This document shows positions 1-8,501 of a stretch of DNA of 64,000 bases, in pieces; position 1 is the first letter of the stretch; each line of letters begins with the position of its first letter. This DNA comes from Bacillota bacterium (GTDB lineage: Bacteria; Bacillota; Clostridia; Lachnospirales; Lachnospiraceae): NCBI GenBank assembly GCA_023402845.1, contig JAEYFP010000035.1, positions 62,001 through 126,000 of the forward strand, given 5' to 3'. Below the pieces are notes generated by a model. That model made no database searches and had not been told where the DNA came from. It was given only the letters and a program-made list of their open reading frames with translations. The position numbers and the translations under genes are program-made.

Positions 1-773
1 TATCCTCTGTCATCATTTTGTCCTACAAACACAATCTTTGTAGCGTCGGGATGAGAATTCAACCAGTCCTTTGTCATTGTTTGAGATTTAACATCATCCT
101 GCTTGCAATCCAGCCAGATGACATTCTCTTCGGGAACGTTATACTTTTCCATTAATACTTCTACTACACCATCGTTACGTTTTTTTACCTCATCTCCTGA
201 TGCCGCATCGTATACGTTAACAATATATTCTAATTCCCCTCCGAATTTTGAATCCACAAACTCCAGCGTAGACTGTCCAAGTATTTTACCTGCTTCTATA
301 TTGTTGACACCAAAGAAATATGCCCCTTCATAAATACAGTCAATGCTCAGCATGGGAATTCCCTCTTTTTGAAGGTCTGAGGCAATTGCCGATCCGGCTT
401 CCGCCATAACATTAAAATCAATAATGATATTTGCTCCGCTTGTTACCAGTGCCTCAATATTTTGTCTCATTTTTGTAGCATCTCGATCGGAGATGGTAGT
501 CTGATATTCATAACCGGCATCTTCGGCAGCCTTCTTGATACCGCCTTCTACCGTAATAAAGAAATCTTCCTTGACCTGCATGTTGCTATAACCAATATTG
601 TACTTTTCTGCTGCTGTATCCGTTGCCCCCTCCTCTGAAGTCGTCTCTTCTACAGCTGCTGTCTCCTCTTTTGCCACTACCTCAGTTTCCTGCTTTCCCA
701 CTTCCGTACTTCCGCAGCCTACTAACACAGCAAATGCCAGTGTTAATAAAATACTTGCCACTTTCTTTTTCAT
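1..773 (-). CDS. Sugar ABC transporter substrate-binding lipoprotein (partial, C-terminus outside window)
   Basis: This gene captures a sugar outside the cell and delivers it to an ABC importer. Translating the minus strand from the ATG at 773 gives MKKK, a hydrophobic stretch and a lipobox LVGC with the lipidated cysteine at residue 20. A Ser/Thr/Glu-rich linker follows, then a type-1 periplasmic-binding fold (KYNIGYSNMQVKEDFF; later a TDKKW-like region is replaced by TKDWLNSHPDATKIVFVGQN). The order and wording resemble the ribose/xylose (Peripla_BP_4) family. A ribosome site AAAGGAGAGAGAAGG precedes the ATG. About 257 residues are visible; the rest, and presumably the ATPase and permease, lie to the left. 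It follows the rhamnosidase gene by 59 bp, so a rhamnose-type ligand is a guess from context. Confidence 0.85.
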   Translation of the reverse strand, partial: MKKKVASILLTLAFAVLVGCGSTEVGKQETEVVAKEETAAVEETTSEEGATDTAAEKYNIGYSNMQVKEDFFITVEGGIKKAAEDAGYEYQTTISDRDATKMRQNIEALVTSGANIIIDFNVMAEAGSAIASDLQKEGIPMLSIDCIYEGAYFFGVNNIEAGKILGQSTLEFVDSKFGGELEYIVNVYDAASGDEVKKRNDGVVEVLMEKYNVPEENVIWLDCKQDDVKSQTMTKDWLNSHPDATKIVFVGQNDDRG

Positions 774-808
774 CCTTCTCTCTCCTTTAAATTTGATTTT
801 TATTATTA

Positions 809-820
809 ATGCTTTTGCAT
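809..820. promoter_or_regulatory. Short palindrome upstream of the sugar-binding protein
   Basis: ATGCTTTTGCAT has 4-bp inverted arms (ATGC/GCAT) and lies 36 bp before the binding-protein start. Its right half TTTGCAT matches the right half of the operator-like site at 3553-3568, so it may be a weak operator for the same regulator. Confidence 0.3.
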
Positions 821-832
821 TGAATAATTATA

Positions 833-3529
833 TTATATACTGCTAATCATCTCATAGACGCCGGATAATATTTCTATTTTTACGTTTCCTTTATAAAAAG
901 AAATTTCTTCCGCTTCCCCTTGAATCATCGCAAAGCCATTTAAATCCAAGCCCGGCATAATAATTTGAGCCGAGGTGTTTGCAGGTATGCGACAGGATAA
1001 ATGCATGCTCCCCTGATCCGTTTTCCACTCCACATGTATTGCTCCGTAACAGCTCTCATATGTTCCTTTGGCCCCTGTGATTTCAGACGATACCGCAGGT
1101 TTAATTAAAATCCTTTTAAAACCCGGCTTTAATGCGTCAATTCCTAAAATTCCGGTAATCAAATACTCCCCAACCACACAATAACCAATATGACTTAACG
1201 CATTCATCGGATGTGGATGGTGCTCCCCATTTTCATAAATCCCATCCCATCTTTCCCAAATTGTCGTAGCCCCTTTCAGCTTCATAAATCCAATGCCTGG
1301 ATATTTTTCGGAAACAAGAAATTTATTTGCCAAGTCATTTCTTCCGATTTTATTCAATGTCGGAAGAAAATAAGGCGTCGTGGATGTCCCTCCTTTCCAT
1401 TGTACATATCCTTCTTTTGTTAACATTTCCGCGAAATCAGCCTTCCCTTGATCTGCAATTATGTCGGGGAAAAAATCGCAGGCCAGCGCCATTAAATATT
1501 CCCCTTGTTTTCCTCTTCTGATAGTTCCTTTTCTTTCTATAAAATTTTGCTGATATGCCTTTCGAATATTTTCATATAATGTATGATATTTGTTTTTTTC
1601 TTCATCTTTTCCGATTGCCTCCATCATCGACTCCATCATTTTTGTAACCAACGCATAGTGGCTTGTGCCAATCATAGCAGGTGAACATTCTCCGTATCCA
1701 TGACTGGTATCCGTGTGATTTGTGTCCTCCAATATTCCCAGCCAGTCGCCCGCCGTAGCAAAACGAATATTCCTGTCGCTATTGCGTTCCATGAATTCAA
1801 AATATTTAGTCATCGGCTCAAAATACTCTTCAATCATTGATGTGTCTCCATAGATTTTATATAAGGTATAAATCATATGAATTCCATGATTTGATTGAAG
1901 GTCTCCGACAAATTGCTCTATATCCTTCATAATTACAGGCGGCGCTATCGCTTCCAAGCCTCCGTCTTCCCTTTGTCCATTCCAAATGTCCCTAATCCAC
2001 TTTCTTATGAACGCCTCCTGATTGTTTAGATAGGACATTGCATATAAGAAATGGTTTCCTTCCAGTCCCCAACCCAATCTTTCATCTCTTGCGCAGCAAT
2101 CGGTAGGTATTTCAAACTGATTATTTCTCTGCGTATTCTTTATCATATGGTAAATGTCATTTACCACTTCACTTGAGCACCAAAATTTTGTAGGTTCTAA
2201 AAGCTCACTCCCAATTTCAACTGCTTCCACCGACAAAAGCTCTGTGTTTTGCAGCCCTATGATTTCCGCATATTGAAAACCATGATAGGTAAATAAGGGC
2301 TGATAGCTTTCCTCTTCTCCACCTTTCAAAATATAGGTGTCTTGACATCTGGCTGAACGATTTCCTCTTAGATGCAGTTCCCCCTCATGATTCAAGCTTT
2401 CCGCATGGCGAATCAGTACTTTATTCCCTCTTTTACCTTTTACCCTAATTTTTAATACCCCTGCCACACATCTTTCAAATTTTATAATTGCCCTGTCCGG
2501 CGTATTATAAGCAACCTGAGCAGGCTCTAATTTGTTATGGACGACTATACTTACTCCTGTATGAGCGATAGGCTTTAAAGCATTATCTAAATTTGTTACT
2601 ACAGACTCCCACTCCTTATCATTATAGGAATAAGTATCCCATTCCTTCAATTCCCTTCCGGCGTCATAGGTTTCCCCCTGCAGGATATCTGCTTCTATAA
2701 TAGCTCCATAGTTTGCTTTCCAGCTCTCGTCTGTAATAATTGTTGTTTTCGTATTGTCCGCATATGTAATCTCTAATTGAGCAATCGCCCATGGTTGTTT
2801 ACCGTACCATCCTCTTCCGTTTAGTCCGATGTATCCGGAATACCATCCGTCAGCCAAAATCAGACCCAGCACATTTCTTTCCCGGAGAAACTTTGTAACA
2901 TCGTAGGCACGATAATATACTTCTTTATGATAATAAGAAAAACCGGGGACAAAAAGATCATCGCCTACCTTTTTACCGTTCAGTCTAGGTTCCGTCAAAC
3001 CCAATGCGCTTATATATAATCTTGCTCTTTTTACTTCTTGCTCCAAGCGGAATTCTTTTCGCATATAGGCGACCGGAGGAAGATCATACTGATTTTCTCC
3101 CTTTTCAAAATCATCCGCACAATAAAACGGTCTTTTATCGTCAAGGGAAATATCCGAAACCCTGCTGTATCCAATCCACTTGGCAATCCATCCCTTTTGC
3201 ATGAAACCAATCTCGATTACCGACTCTGCACTCCATGATGTACTGTTGCCCTGTTCATCCCATGCCCGAGCTTTCCATATATATTTCGTATCAGGCTCCA
3301 AAGCAATTCCACTATAGGCAATATGTAAATTTTGTTCACTGACTACCTTACCTGTTTCCCATACAATGCTTCTGGTTTCAGATGCGTCTTCTTTTTCTAC
3401 TATTATTTCATATGCCGACTGCTTCTCGCCATTCTGCTCACCGCAAAGCTGCCAGCTAAAAACCGGATTTTCATCATCAATTTGACTAATATTTTTATGA
3501 GCATTGCATTTCAAATTTTGAATTTTCAT
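833..3529 (-). CDS. Alpha-L-rhamnosidase, GH78 family
   Basis: This 898-residue enzyme should remove terminal alpha-L-rhamnose from oligosaccharides or glycosides. The domain order is that of GH78: an N-terminal fibronectin-like domain (about 1-110), beta-sandwich domains (about 150-440, including the LNGKKVGDDLFVPGFSYYH strand region), an (alpha/alpha)6 catalytic barrel from about 445, and a C-terminal beta-sandwich. The general-acid motif PTDC..RDERLGW is at 475-487 (Glu483) and the second conserved acid lies in ATTIWERWDG (Glu759). After RDERLGW the family usually has TGD; here it reads GLEGN, so one conserved aspartate is missing. No signal peptide is seen, suggesting a cytoplasmic enzyme acting on imported substrate. 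RBS is AAAGGAAA. The leader has a strong promoter and several operators. Confidence 0.9.
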   Translation of the reverse strand: MKIQNLKCNAHKNISQIDDENPVFSWQLCGEQNGEKQSAYEIIVEKEDASETRSIVWETGKVVSEQNLHIAYSGIALEPDTKYIWKARAWDEQGNSTSWSAESVIEIGFMQKGWIAKWIGYSRVSDISLDDKRPFYCADDFEKGENQYDLPPVAYMRKEFRLEQEVKRARLYISALGLTEPRLNGKKVGDDLFVPGFSYYHKEVYYRAYDVTKFLRERNVLGLILADGWYSGYIGLNGRGWYGKQPWAIAQLEITYADNTKTTIITDESWKANYGAIIEADILQGETYDAGRELKEWDTYSYNDKEWESVVTNLDNALKPIAHTGVSIVVHNKLEPAQVAYNTPDRAIIKFERCVAGVLKIRVKGKRGNKVLIRHAESLNHEGELHLRGNRSARCQDTYILKGGEEESYQPLFTYHGFQYAEIIGLQNTELLSVEAVEIGSELLEPTKFWCSSEVVNDIYHMIKNTQRNNQFEIPTDCCARDERLGWGLEGNHFLYAMSYLNNQEAFIRKWIRDIWNGQREDGGLEAIAPPVIMKDIEQFVGDLQSNHGIHMIYTLYKIYGDTSMIEEYFEPMTKYFEFMERNSDRNIRFATAGDWLGILEDTNHTDTSHGYGECSPAMIGTSHYALVTKMMESMMEAIGKDEEKNKYHTLYENIRKAYQQNFIERKGTIRRGKQGEYLMALACDFFPDIIADQGKADFAEMLTKEGYVQWKGGTSTTPYFLPTLNKIGRNDLANKFLVSEKYPGIGFMKLKGATTIWERWDGIYENGEHHPHPMNALSHIGYCVVGEYLITGILGIDALKPGFKRILIKPAVSSEITGAKGTYESCYGAIHVEWKTDQGSMHLSCRIPANTSAQIIMPGLDLNGFAMIQGEAEEISFYKGNVKIEILSGVYEMISSI

Positions 3530-3552
3530 TGTAAATTTCCTTTGTTTTATTT

Positions 3553-3568
3553 ATGAAAACGTTTGCAT
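3553..3568. promoter_or_regulatory. LacI/CcpA-type operator, site 1
   Basis: ATGAAAACGTTTGCAT lies 24 bp upstream of the rhamnosidase ATG. It is a near-palindrome with a central CG and matches the catabolite-control cre consensus WTGNNARCGNWWWCAW at all but one constrained position, so it could bind CcpA or a dedicated LacI-family repressor. Confidence 0.55.
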
Positions 3569-3586
3569 TGATAATAAAAAAAATAA

Positions 3587-3622
3587 TACATATGGTTTTC
3601 ATATTAATGAAATGGTTTTCAT
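3587..3622. promoter_or_regulatory. LacI-type operators, sites 2 and 3
   Basis: ATGAAATGGTTTTCAT at 3607-3622 is a 16-bp near-palindrome with 6-bp arms (ATGAAA/TTTCAT). A second copy of the half ATGGTTTTCAT occurs at 3592-3602, 20 bp away (about two helical turns). Both share the ATGAAAAC half-site with the sites at 3553 and 3662. Confidence 0.5.
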
Positions 3623-3661
3623 GAATGTTAAAAAAAATTGAATTTATCACATTTAAATTTA

Positions 3662-3677
3662 ATGAAAACATTTTCAT
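3662..3677. promoter_or_regulatory. LacI-type operator at the transcription start, site 4
   Basis: ATGAAAACATTTTCAT has perfect 7-bp arms around a 2-bp centre. It begins a few bases downstream of the -10 box of the rhamnosidase promoter, the classic position for a repressor. Confidence 0.6.
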
Positions 3678-3683
3678 AAAATT

Positions 3684-3712
3684 AATATACAGTACTTTTC
3701 ATAATTAGTCAA
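3684..3712 (-). promoter_or_regulatory. Promoter of the rhamnosidase gene
   Basis: On the minus strand TTGACT (3707-3712) and TATATT (3684-3689) are separated by exactly 17 bp. This is a good sigma-A promoter, giving a leader of about 150 nt that carries the operators. Confidence 0.7.
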
Positions 3713-3725
3713 GTATTTTAAAAAT

Positions 3726-3765
3726 AAAACCTCTAAACCGTAATCATTTCTAGTTTAGAGGTTTT
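3726..3765 (-). terminator. Rho-independent terminator after the ThuA-like gene
   Basis: AAAACCTCTAAAC (3726-3738) and GTTTAGAGGTTTT (3753-3765) form perfect 13-bp arms around a 14-nt loop. Read on the minus strand, the stem is followed by TTTTATTTTT, fitting termination of the gene ending at 3809. The symmetric U/A flanks could also stop plus-strand transcripts. Confidence 0.75.
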
Positions 3766-3808
3766 TGTAAAAATGAACTAAGAAACTTATGCTAAATCAA
3801 AAATGCAT

Positions 3809-4447
3809 CTAAGGATGGGTAACCCTAAGCCAAGATGCACAATTTCTAATAATTTGGGCAAAGGTTTGGTTCTCAAAGGATTTTTTTTCATGTCCCGGTG
3901 ATAAGTATATTACCTTTCCCAAACCAAATTTCGTTGTCCATGCCGCCGGAACTTTATAATCTCCAGATTGATAATAAAATAAAATTTCTTTCTCAGTAAA
4001 AGGGTCAAAATCAAATTGATACGGTTCTTCCCACAATTGAAATTCTCCTATATCTTTCATGATTGGATGATTTTCATTAATATCTGTATAGATTAACGTA
4101 TCACGCTCAGGATGCATGGTAAATTCTGCTCCTATTATATGAGCCAATTCCTTGTTATTTTGCAAAGATATCCCATTATGAATTGCTAAAAGACCACCTC
4201 CGTTTGAAATATAAGATATAATAGAAACAGCCAACTTATTATTAATCTCCATATTCCAGCAATCTATATATGAAATTACCAATTCGTAGGATTCCAAATC
4301 CGCTAATGTCAAATTATCATATTGATCATTAAATATTAATATAAATTCATCTTTTAATATAGTATATAGCTGCTCTTGTATCTTATTCATTGTGTGATAG
4401 GGAGCCTTATCATTATCTCCAATTACAAGAATTTTTTTGTAATTCAT
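3809..4447 (-). CDS. ThuA-like domain protein
   Basis: The 212-residue protein has the ThuA/class I glutamine-amidotransferase-like fold. It has an N-terminal strand KKILVIGDN, a central GGGLLAIHNGIS turn (about 82-95) where amidotransferases have their elbow, then GAEFTMHPERDTLIYTDINENHPI and VIYLSPGHEKKSF near the end. ThuA proteins occur in sugar-utilisation loci but their biochemical role is poorly defined; no catalytic cysteine is seen at the elbow. It lies between HPr and the rhamnosidase, 63 bp after HPr, and ends before a clear terminator, so it is probably read separately from the rhamnosidase. A carbohydrate-related function is inferred from family and neighbourhood only. Confidence 0.75.
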   Translation of the reverse strand: MNYKKILVIGDNDKAPYHTMNKIQEQLYTILKDEFILIFNDQYDNLTLADLESYELVISYIDCWNMEINNKLAVSIISYISNGGGLLAIHNGISLQNNKELAHIIGAEFTMHPERDTLIYTDINENHPIMKDIGEFQLWEEPYQFDFDPFTEKEILFYYQSGDYKVPAAWTTKFGLGKVIYLSPGHEKKSFENQTFAQIIRNCASWLRVTHP

Positions 4448-4510
4448 ACATATTCACCCCGAAATTCATAATTATAAAATCAAAAAATTCCGTTTATGTA
4501 TAGCTGACCA

Positions 4511-4774
4511 CTATTCGCCAAGACCATTTTCAATTGCCTCCACCAATGTCTTTAAGGCTTCTCGTTCATCTTCGCCTTCACAGACAAATTCAACTTCATC
4601 TCCGCACTTCACACATGCGCCTAAAACGCTCAGTACACTTTTGGCATTCGCCGTATTTTCACGAAAGTTAAAAGTGATTAAAGACTTAAACTGCATTGCT
4701 TCCTTGCAGAGAATTCCAGCCGGTCTTAAGTGCAAACCCGTAGGATTCTTAATTGCCACCTTCTGGCTTACCAT
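4511..4774 (-). CDS. ptsH: Phosphocarrier protein HPr
   Basis: HPr relays phosphate from PEP-phosphotransferase enzyme I to sugar-specific EIIA proteins, and its serine-phosphorylated form is the CcpA co-repressor in Firmicutes. The start at 4774 is chosen because GGAGGT (4784-4789) lies 9 nt upstream. It gives an 87-residue protein with canonical numbering: active His15 in TGLHLRPAG and regulatory Ser46 in AKSVLSVL. An in-frame ATG at 4795 would lie upstream of that ribosome site and is unlikely. Leu replaces the usual Ala after His15. No ptsI is nearby, so the gene is separate from enzyme I. It has its own strong promoter at 4824-4852 although it follows glmM. Confidence 0.93.
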   Translation of the reverse strand: MVSQKVAIKNPTGLHLRPAGILCKEAMQFKSLITFNFRENTANAKSVLSVLGACVKCGDEVEFVCEGEDEREALKTLVEAIENGLGE

Positions 4775-4823
4775 ATTGTAACGACCTCCATTCATTATTC
4801 ATTGCGGTTCAGCCGCTGTTATG

Positions 4824-4852
4824 ATTATAGCATTCTTTGTACATAATCACAA
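4824..4852 (-). promoter_or_regulatory. Promoter of HPr
   Basis: Minus-strand TTGTGA (4847-4852), a 17-bp spacer and TATAAT (4824-4829) with the extended -10 TGC lie about 50 bp before the HPr start. HPr is thus transcribed independently of the glmM operon. Confidence 0.75.
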
Positions 4853-4898
4853 GCATTTTGGGAATTTTTATGCTTTTTTTATACATTTTTACAATTAC

Positions 4899-6248
4899 TT
4901 AAAATACTATATTCTGAATCAGCTCCGCAAGCTTCTTTGCTTCTTCTTCGATCACCCTTTGATCCTTGCCCTCAATCATGACCCTGACAAGCGGTTCCGT
5001 ACCGGAAGGACGGATCAATACCCTTCCCTTTCCGGCAAATTCTTTCTCCAGCCGTTCAATCTCTCTTGCGATTTCAGGATACTCCATAAATGTTTCCCTT
5101 TTATGTACCGGCACTTTTGCATTTACAAGCGCCTGCGGCAGTACTTCCATAATCTCTTTCAGCTTAGAAAGCGGTTTTTTACTTTCTACAAGCACCTCTA
5201 ACAGATGCAGTGCGGAAAGGAGGCCGTCTCCCGTCGTATTCTCATCCAGAAAAATAATATGACCAGACTGCTCTCCTCCGAGATTTGCGCCAATTTCAAG
5301 CATCCGTTCAAGCACATAACGGTCACCAACCTTGGTCTGATCAATCCTGATTCCCTTTTCCTCACCCATCAAAAAGAAACCGAGATTGCTCATGACCGTC
5401 GCTACAATCGTATCCTTTTTCAACTTTTTCTTTTCTTTCATATAGTATCCGATGATCGCCATAATTTCATCACCGTCCACCTTGTGTCCGTTTTCGTCTA
5501 CGGCAAGCAGCCGGTCGGCATCCCCGTCAAATGCAAGGCCGATTTCAGCCTTCTCATAAACGACTCTCGCCATCAGCTCCTCCAAATGGGTCGATCCGCA
5601 GTTCGCATTAATATTAGTTCCGTCCGGATTGTTATGAATTGCGATAACATCTGCGCCCAACTCCTTCAGTGTCTCGATTGAAGTATAATAGGAGGCTCCT
5701 TCCGCACAGTCCACCACAATTTTCATCCCGTTCAGATCCACATTTACTGCTTTCATTGCATGATTGATATATTCCTCTCTCGCGTCCGTACGGTACTTGA
5801 CCTTGCCGACACCTGAACCGATCGGAATAGGAAGAGAATCCATACCGGACCGGATGATAGACTCGATTTCATCTTCAATCGCGTCCGGAAGTTTATAGCC
5901 CTCTCCGTTAAAAAATTTGATTCCGTTAAACTCCACCGGATTATGAGAGGCGGATATGACTACACCCGCATCGACCTTATACTTTCTCGTCAGGTAAGCG
6001 ACTGCCGGCGTCGGCAGAATTCCTACAAAAACAGCATTCGCTCCTACAGAGCAGATACCGGCCATCATCGCATTTGCAAGCATGTCACCTGAAATTCTTG
6101 TATCACAGCCGACCATAATCGTCGGTTTATGGGAATTATGCTTTGTAAGCACGTAAGCACCTGCCTGCCCAAGCTGCATCGCCAACAGTGGACTTAATTC
6201 CGTATTTGCAACTCCTCTGACTCCATCCGTACCAAATAATCTGCTCAT
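4899..6248 (-). CDS. glmM: Phosphoglucosamine mutase
   Basis: GlmM converts glucosamine-6-phosphate to glucosamine-1-phosphate, the step before UDP-GlcNAc and hence peptidoglycan. The 449-residue protein has the family length and all signatures: N-terminal MSRLFGTDGVRGVAN, the phosphoserine loop ISASHNP with Ser101, the magnesium loop FDGDADR at 240-246 and the phosphate-binding RPSGTEP near the C-terminus. It follows the ybbR/cdaR gene with one base between stop and start. The cdaA-cdaR-glmM order is conserved in Firmicutes, where GlmM is also known to modulate the diadenylate cyclase CdaA. Confidence 0.97.
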   Translation of the reverse strand: MSRLFGTDGVRGVANTELSPLLAMQLGQAGAYVLTKHNSHKPTIMVGCDTRISGDMLANAMMAGICSVGANAVFVGILPTPAVAYLTRKYKVDAGVVISASHNPVEFNGIKFFNGEGYKLPDAIEDEIESIIRSGMDSLPIPIGSGVGKVKYRTDAREEYINHAMKAVNVDLNGMKIVVDCAEGASYYTSIETLKELGADVIAIHNNPDGTNINANCGSTHLEELMARVVYEKAEIGLAFDGDADRLLAVDENGHKVDGDEIMAIIGYYMKEKKKLKKDTIVATVMSNLGFFLMGEEKGIRIDQTKVGDRYVLERMLEIGANLGGEQSGHIIFLDENTTGDGLLSALHLLEVLVESKKPLSKLKEIMEVLPQALVNAKVPVHKRETFMEYPEIAREIERLEKEFAGKGRVLIRPSGTEPLVRVMIEGKDQRVIEEEAKKLAELIQNIVF

Positions 6249-6249
6249 G

Positions 6250-7590
6250 TTATTCTTCTCCTATGATTTCCGTTCCATTTACCGTCGTCCCGAGAGCCGA
6301 GTCGATCGGATTCAAAATCACTTCCATAGTAACCGGACTTGTTTCTGAGATTCCGGACGGCAGCGTAAATATTACAAGTCCGTCATTAGAACCTGCATAA
6401 ACAGTCCCTTCCTCAGGTGTGTCTCCCTCCGGCATCCGCGGTGACATCGTGCTCGCATCAATGACACCTGTCACAGTCGTACCGTCAAGCTGGGCGAAAA
6501 CATCCCCAAGCCCCTGTACCTCAATTAACTTCAGCCCGCCGATATCCACAAGAACAGCCGTATATCCCTCCGGTACGTTTTCGATCGTAATATTTGCCGT
6601 AGGAACATCTATTTCTCTCCTTTGCAGGCTGCCGATATAAACGGTTATTGTCACACTTCCATCATAATTCGGATCGGCAAATGTCACTCCCGATGGGAGA
6701 TAATCCGTCAGGTCAATGGTGACTTTCACATCCTGAGAGGCGCCCGCAATCGAAATCCGATCGGCCGGTATGGAAAGCACACTCATATTGTTAAAATGAC
6801 TGCCTTCACCTGCAATTACAACAGTGGAAGGACTGATCTCTACAACTCCGGTTGCGCCGTAGCCTTCCGCCGCCGTACCCGAAACCGCATAAGCGAGCGG
6901 AATCTCCTTTGTTTCCAATATCTGCACATCCACATGGACATCTGTCACACTGCTCTTGAGCATTTCATCTTCGATCGAATCACCCGACGCATTATATAGG
7001 TTTACGACAGCGCTCGTCGAGATATCATTGCGCATCCCGGTCACATCGACTACTGCCTTTGCCGCAGCGATCTTTGAAACAATAGAAGCCGGACCTGAAA
7101 CCGAAAGCATATTGATGGCCGGCTCCACAGTCCCGACAATATAGCCTGAATTCGGACTCCCCGTTGTTGTCACCGTGATTTCAAGCTGCTTTCTCAGCAG
7201 ATCCTCAATCTGCACCTTTAAGTTCTTTGTCCGCGCAGTAATTGATTCAATCCTGTCCGAATATCGGGTTGCGCTCACCTCAATAACGACCGTATCCATA
7301 AAGGTCATATCCTTCATGTCGGCTGTTGCTTTAATATAATCCTTACTCATTTCCTCAATGACAGAACGCTTTGCCGAAACAATGACAGAAATCGTATCGC
7401 TTCCATCCAGAATTTCATACGTCTTTCCCTCACTCGTGATTGCATCTCCGTTTACTACCTCCACAGGAATGCCGGAATATGTGCGACTGATAACCGGATC
7501 ATCCACATTCACGACAATCAGCCACAAAAACATCGCCGAGAGCACAGAAAGAATCTTCAGGCCGATGTTATTTGTCAGTTTGCTTTTCAT
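6250..7590 (-). CDS. cdaR: YbbR-domain protein, CdaA regulator
   Basis: CdaR is a membrane-anchored extracytoplasmic protein that modulates the diadenylate cyclase CdaA. The chosen ATG at 7590 gives MKSKLTNNIGLKILSV and a single N-terminal transmembrane helix (LKILSVLSAMFLWLIVVNV, about 10-28), preceded by AGGCAGG at a suitable distance. A further ATG at 7632 would extend 14 residues into cdaA. The outer part is built of repeated beta-rich YbbR domains, visible as recurring IPV.V/IPLAYAVSG/IDVPTANITIENVPEGY segments. The start overlaps the end of cdaA by 23 bp, indicating coupled expression. Length is 446 residues. Confidence 0.92.
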   Translation of the reverse strand: MKSKLTNNIGLKILSVLSAMFLWLIVVNVDDPVISRTYSGIPVEVVNGDAITSEGKTYEILDGSDTISVIVSAKRSVIEEMSKDYIKATADMKDMTFMDTVVIEVSATRYSDRIESITARTKNLKVQIEDLLRKQLEITVTTTGSPNSGYIVGTVEPAINMLSVSGPASIVSKIAAAKAVVDVTGMRNDISTSAVVNLYNASGDSIEDEMLKSSVTDVHVDVQILETKEIPLAYAVSGTAAEGYGATGVVEISPSTVVIAGEGSHFNNMSVLSIPADRISIAGASQDVKVTIDLTDYLPSGVTFADPNYDGSVTITVYIGSLQRREIDVPTANITIENVPEGYTAVLVDIGGLKLIEVQGLGDVFAQLDGTTVTGVIDASTMSPRMPEGDTPEEGTVYAGSNDGLVIFTLPSGISETSPVTMEVILNPIDSALGTTVNGTEIIGEE

Positions 7591-8461
7591 TCTTCGACCT
7601 GCCTTTCCAAAATTTAAATTTCTTATCTTCAATCACTTTATTTTGTATAAACTGCAATTTCTCGCGCAAAATATCTGCATCCACATTTCTGAACAGCTCG
7701 CCGCCCAGAGCAATCGATACTCTGCCCGATTCCTCCGATACAATAATTGTAAGTGAATCCGTCACCTCCGAGATACCGACACCCGCGCGGTGTCTCGTCC
7801 CAAGCTCCTTACTCAGCTCCATATTATCGGAGAGAGGCAGATAACAAGTGGCGGAAACAATCCTGTTTTCGCGTATCACAACAGCTCCGTCATGCAGCGG
7901 AGTGTTGTGTTCAAATATATTGATCAATAGCTGACTGGAAACAACAGAGTCAAGCATAATGCCCGTACGTTCATAATCAATCAGCGGATCATTCTGTTCT
8001 ATGACGATAAGTGCGCCGGTCTTTGCCTTACCCATTTCAAAAGAGGCCCGGATAATTTCATTGATAGTCTTATCACTGAACAGTTCACCCACTACTCTTG
8101 TATTATCGAACTGAAAGAGAGCCGTCAGCATATTCTTTCGTCCAAGCTGCTCAAGCGCCTTGCGGAGCTCAGGTTGAAACACAACAACCATTGCCGTCAC
8201 TGCAACACTGAAGACATTCTTTGTAATCCAAAGGATCGTTGTCATGCCGAAAATTGCCGCAACAAGAACAAATAGAAGGATGACAATGACGCCCTTCATC
8301 AACGACCATGCTTTTGTATTTTTGATCCACACAAGCACATGATAGACAAGAAAGGAAATAATAATTATTTCTACAACGTCCGTCCACATAATACTGGGCA
8401 TGGATATCCATGTTAAATAACGTCCCGAAAATGTAGTGATTTTTTCAATTAACTGTCCCAT
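7568..8461 (-). CDS. cdaA: Diadenylate cyclase CdaA
   Basis: CdaA makes cyclic di-AMP from two ATP molecules at the membrane; the messenger governs potassium, osmolyte and wall homeostasis. The 297-residue protein has three N-terminal membrane helices (about 27-48, 57-72 and 75-95) followed by the DAC domain. The catalytic motifs are present: DGA at 191-193 in PLHDGAVVIRENR and RHR at 223-225 in GTRHRAGVGISE. The C-terminal tail is charged. It is followed by cdaR and glmM in the conserved operon and preceded by an unknown membrane-protein gene, 40 bp away. Confidence 0.97.
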   Translation of the reverse strand: MGQLIEKITTFSGRYLTWISMPSIMWTDVVEIIIISFLVYHVLVWIKNTKAWSLMKGVIVILLFVLVAAIFGMTTILWITKNVFSVAVTAMVVVFQPELRKALEQLGRKNMLTALFQFDNTRVVGELFSDKTINEIIRASFEMGKAKTGALIVIEQNDPLIDYERTGIMLDSVVSSQLLINIFEHNTPLHDGAVVIRENRIVSATCYLPLSDNMELSKELGTRHRAGVGISEVTDSLTIIVSEESGRVSIALGGELFRNVDADILREKLQFIQNKVIEDKKFKFWKGRSKNEKQTDK

Positions 8462-8501
8462 TTAAACTCTTCCTAAATCAAATTCAATCTTATTTTTAAC
8501 T

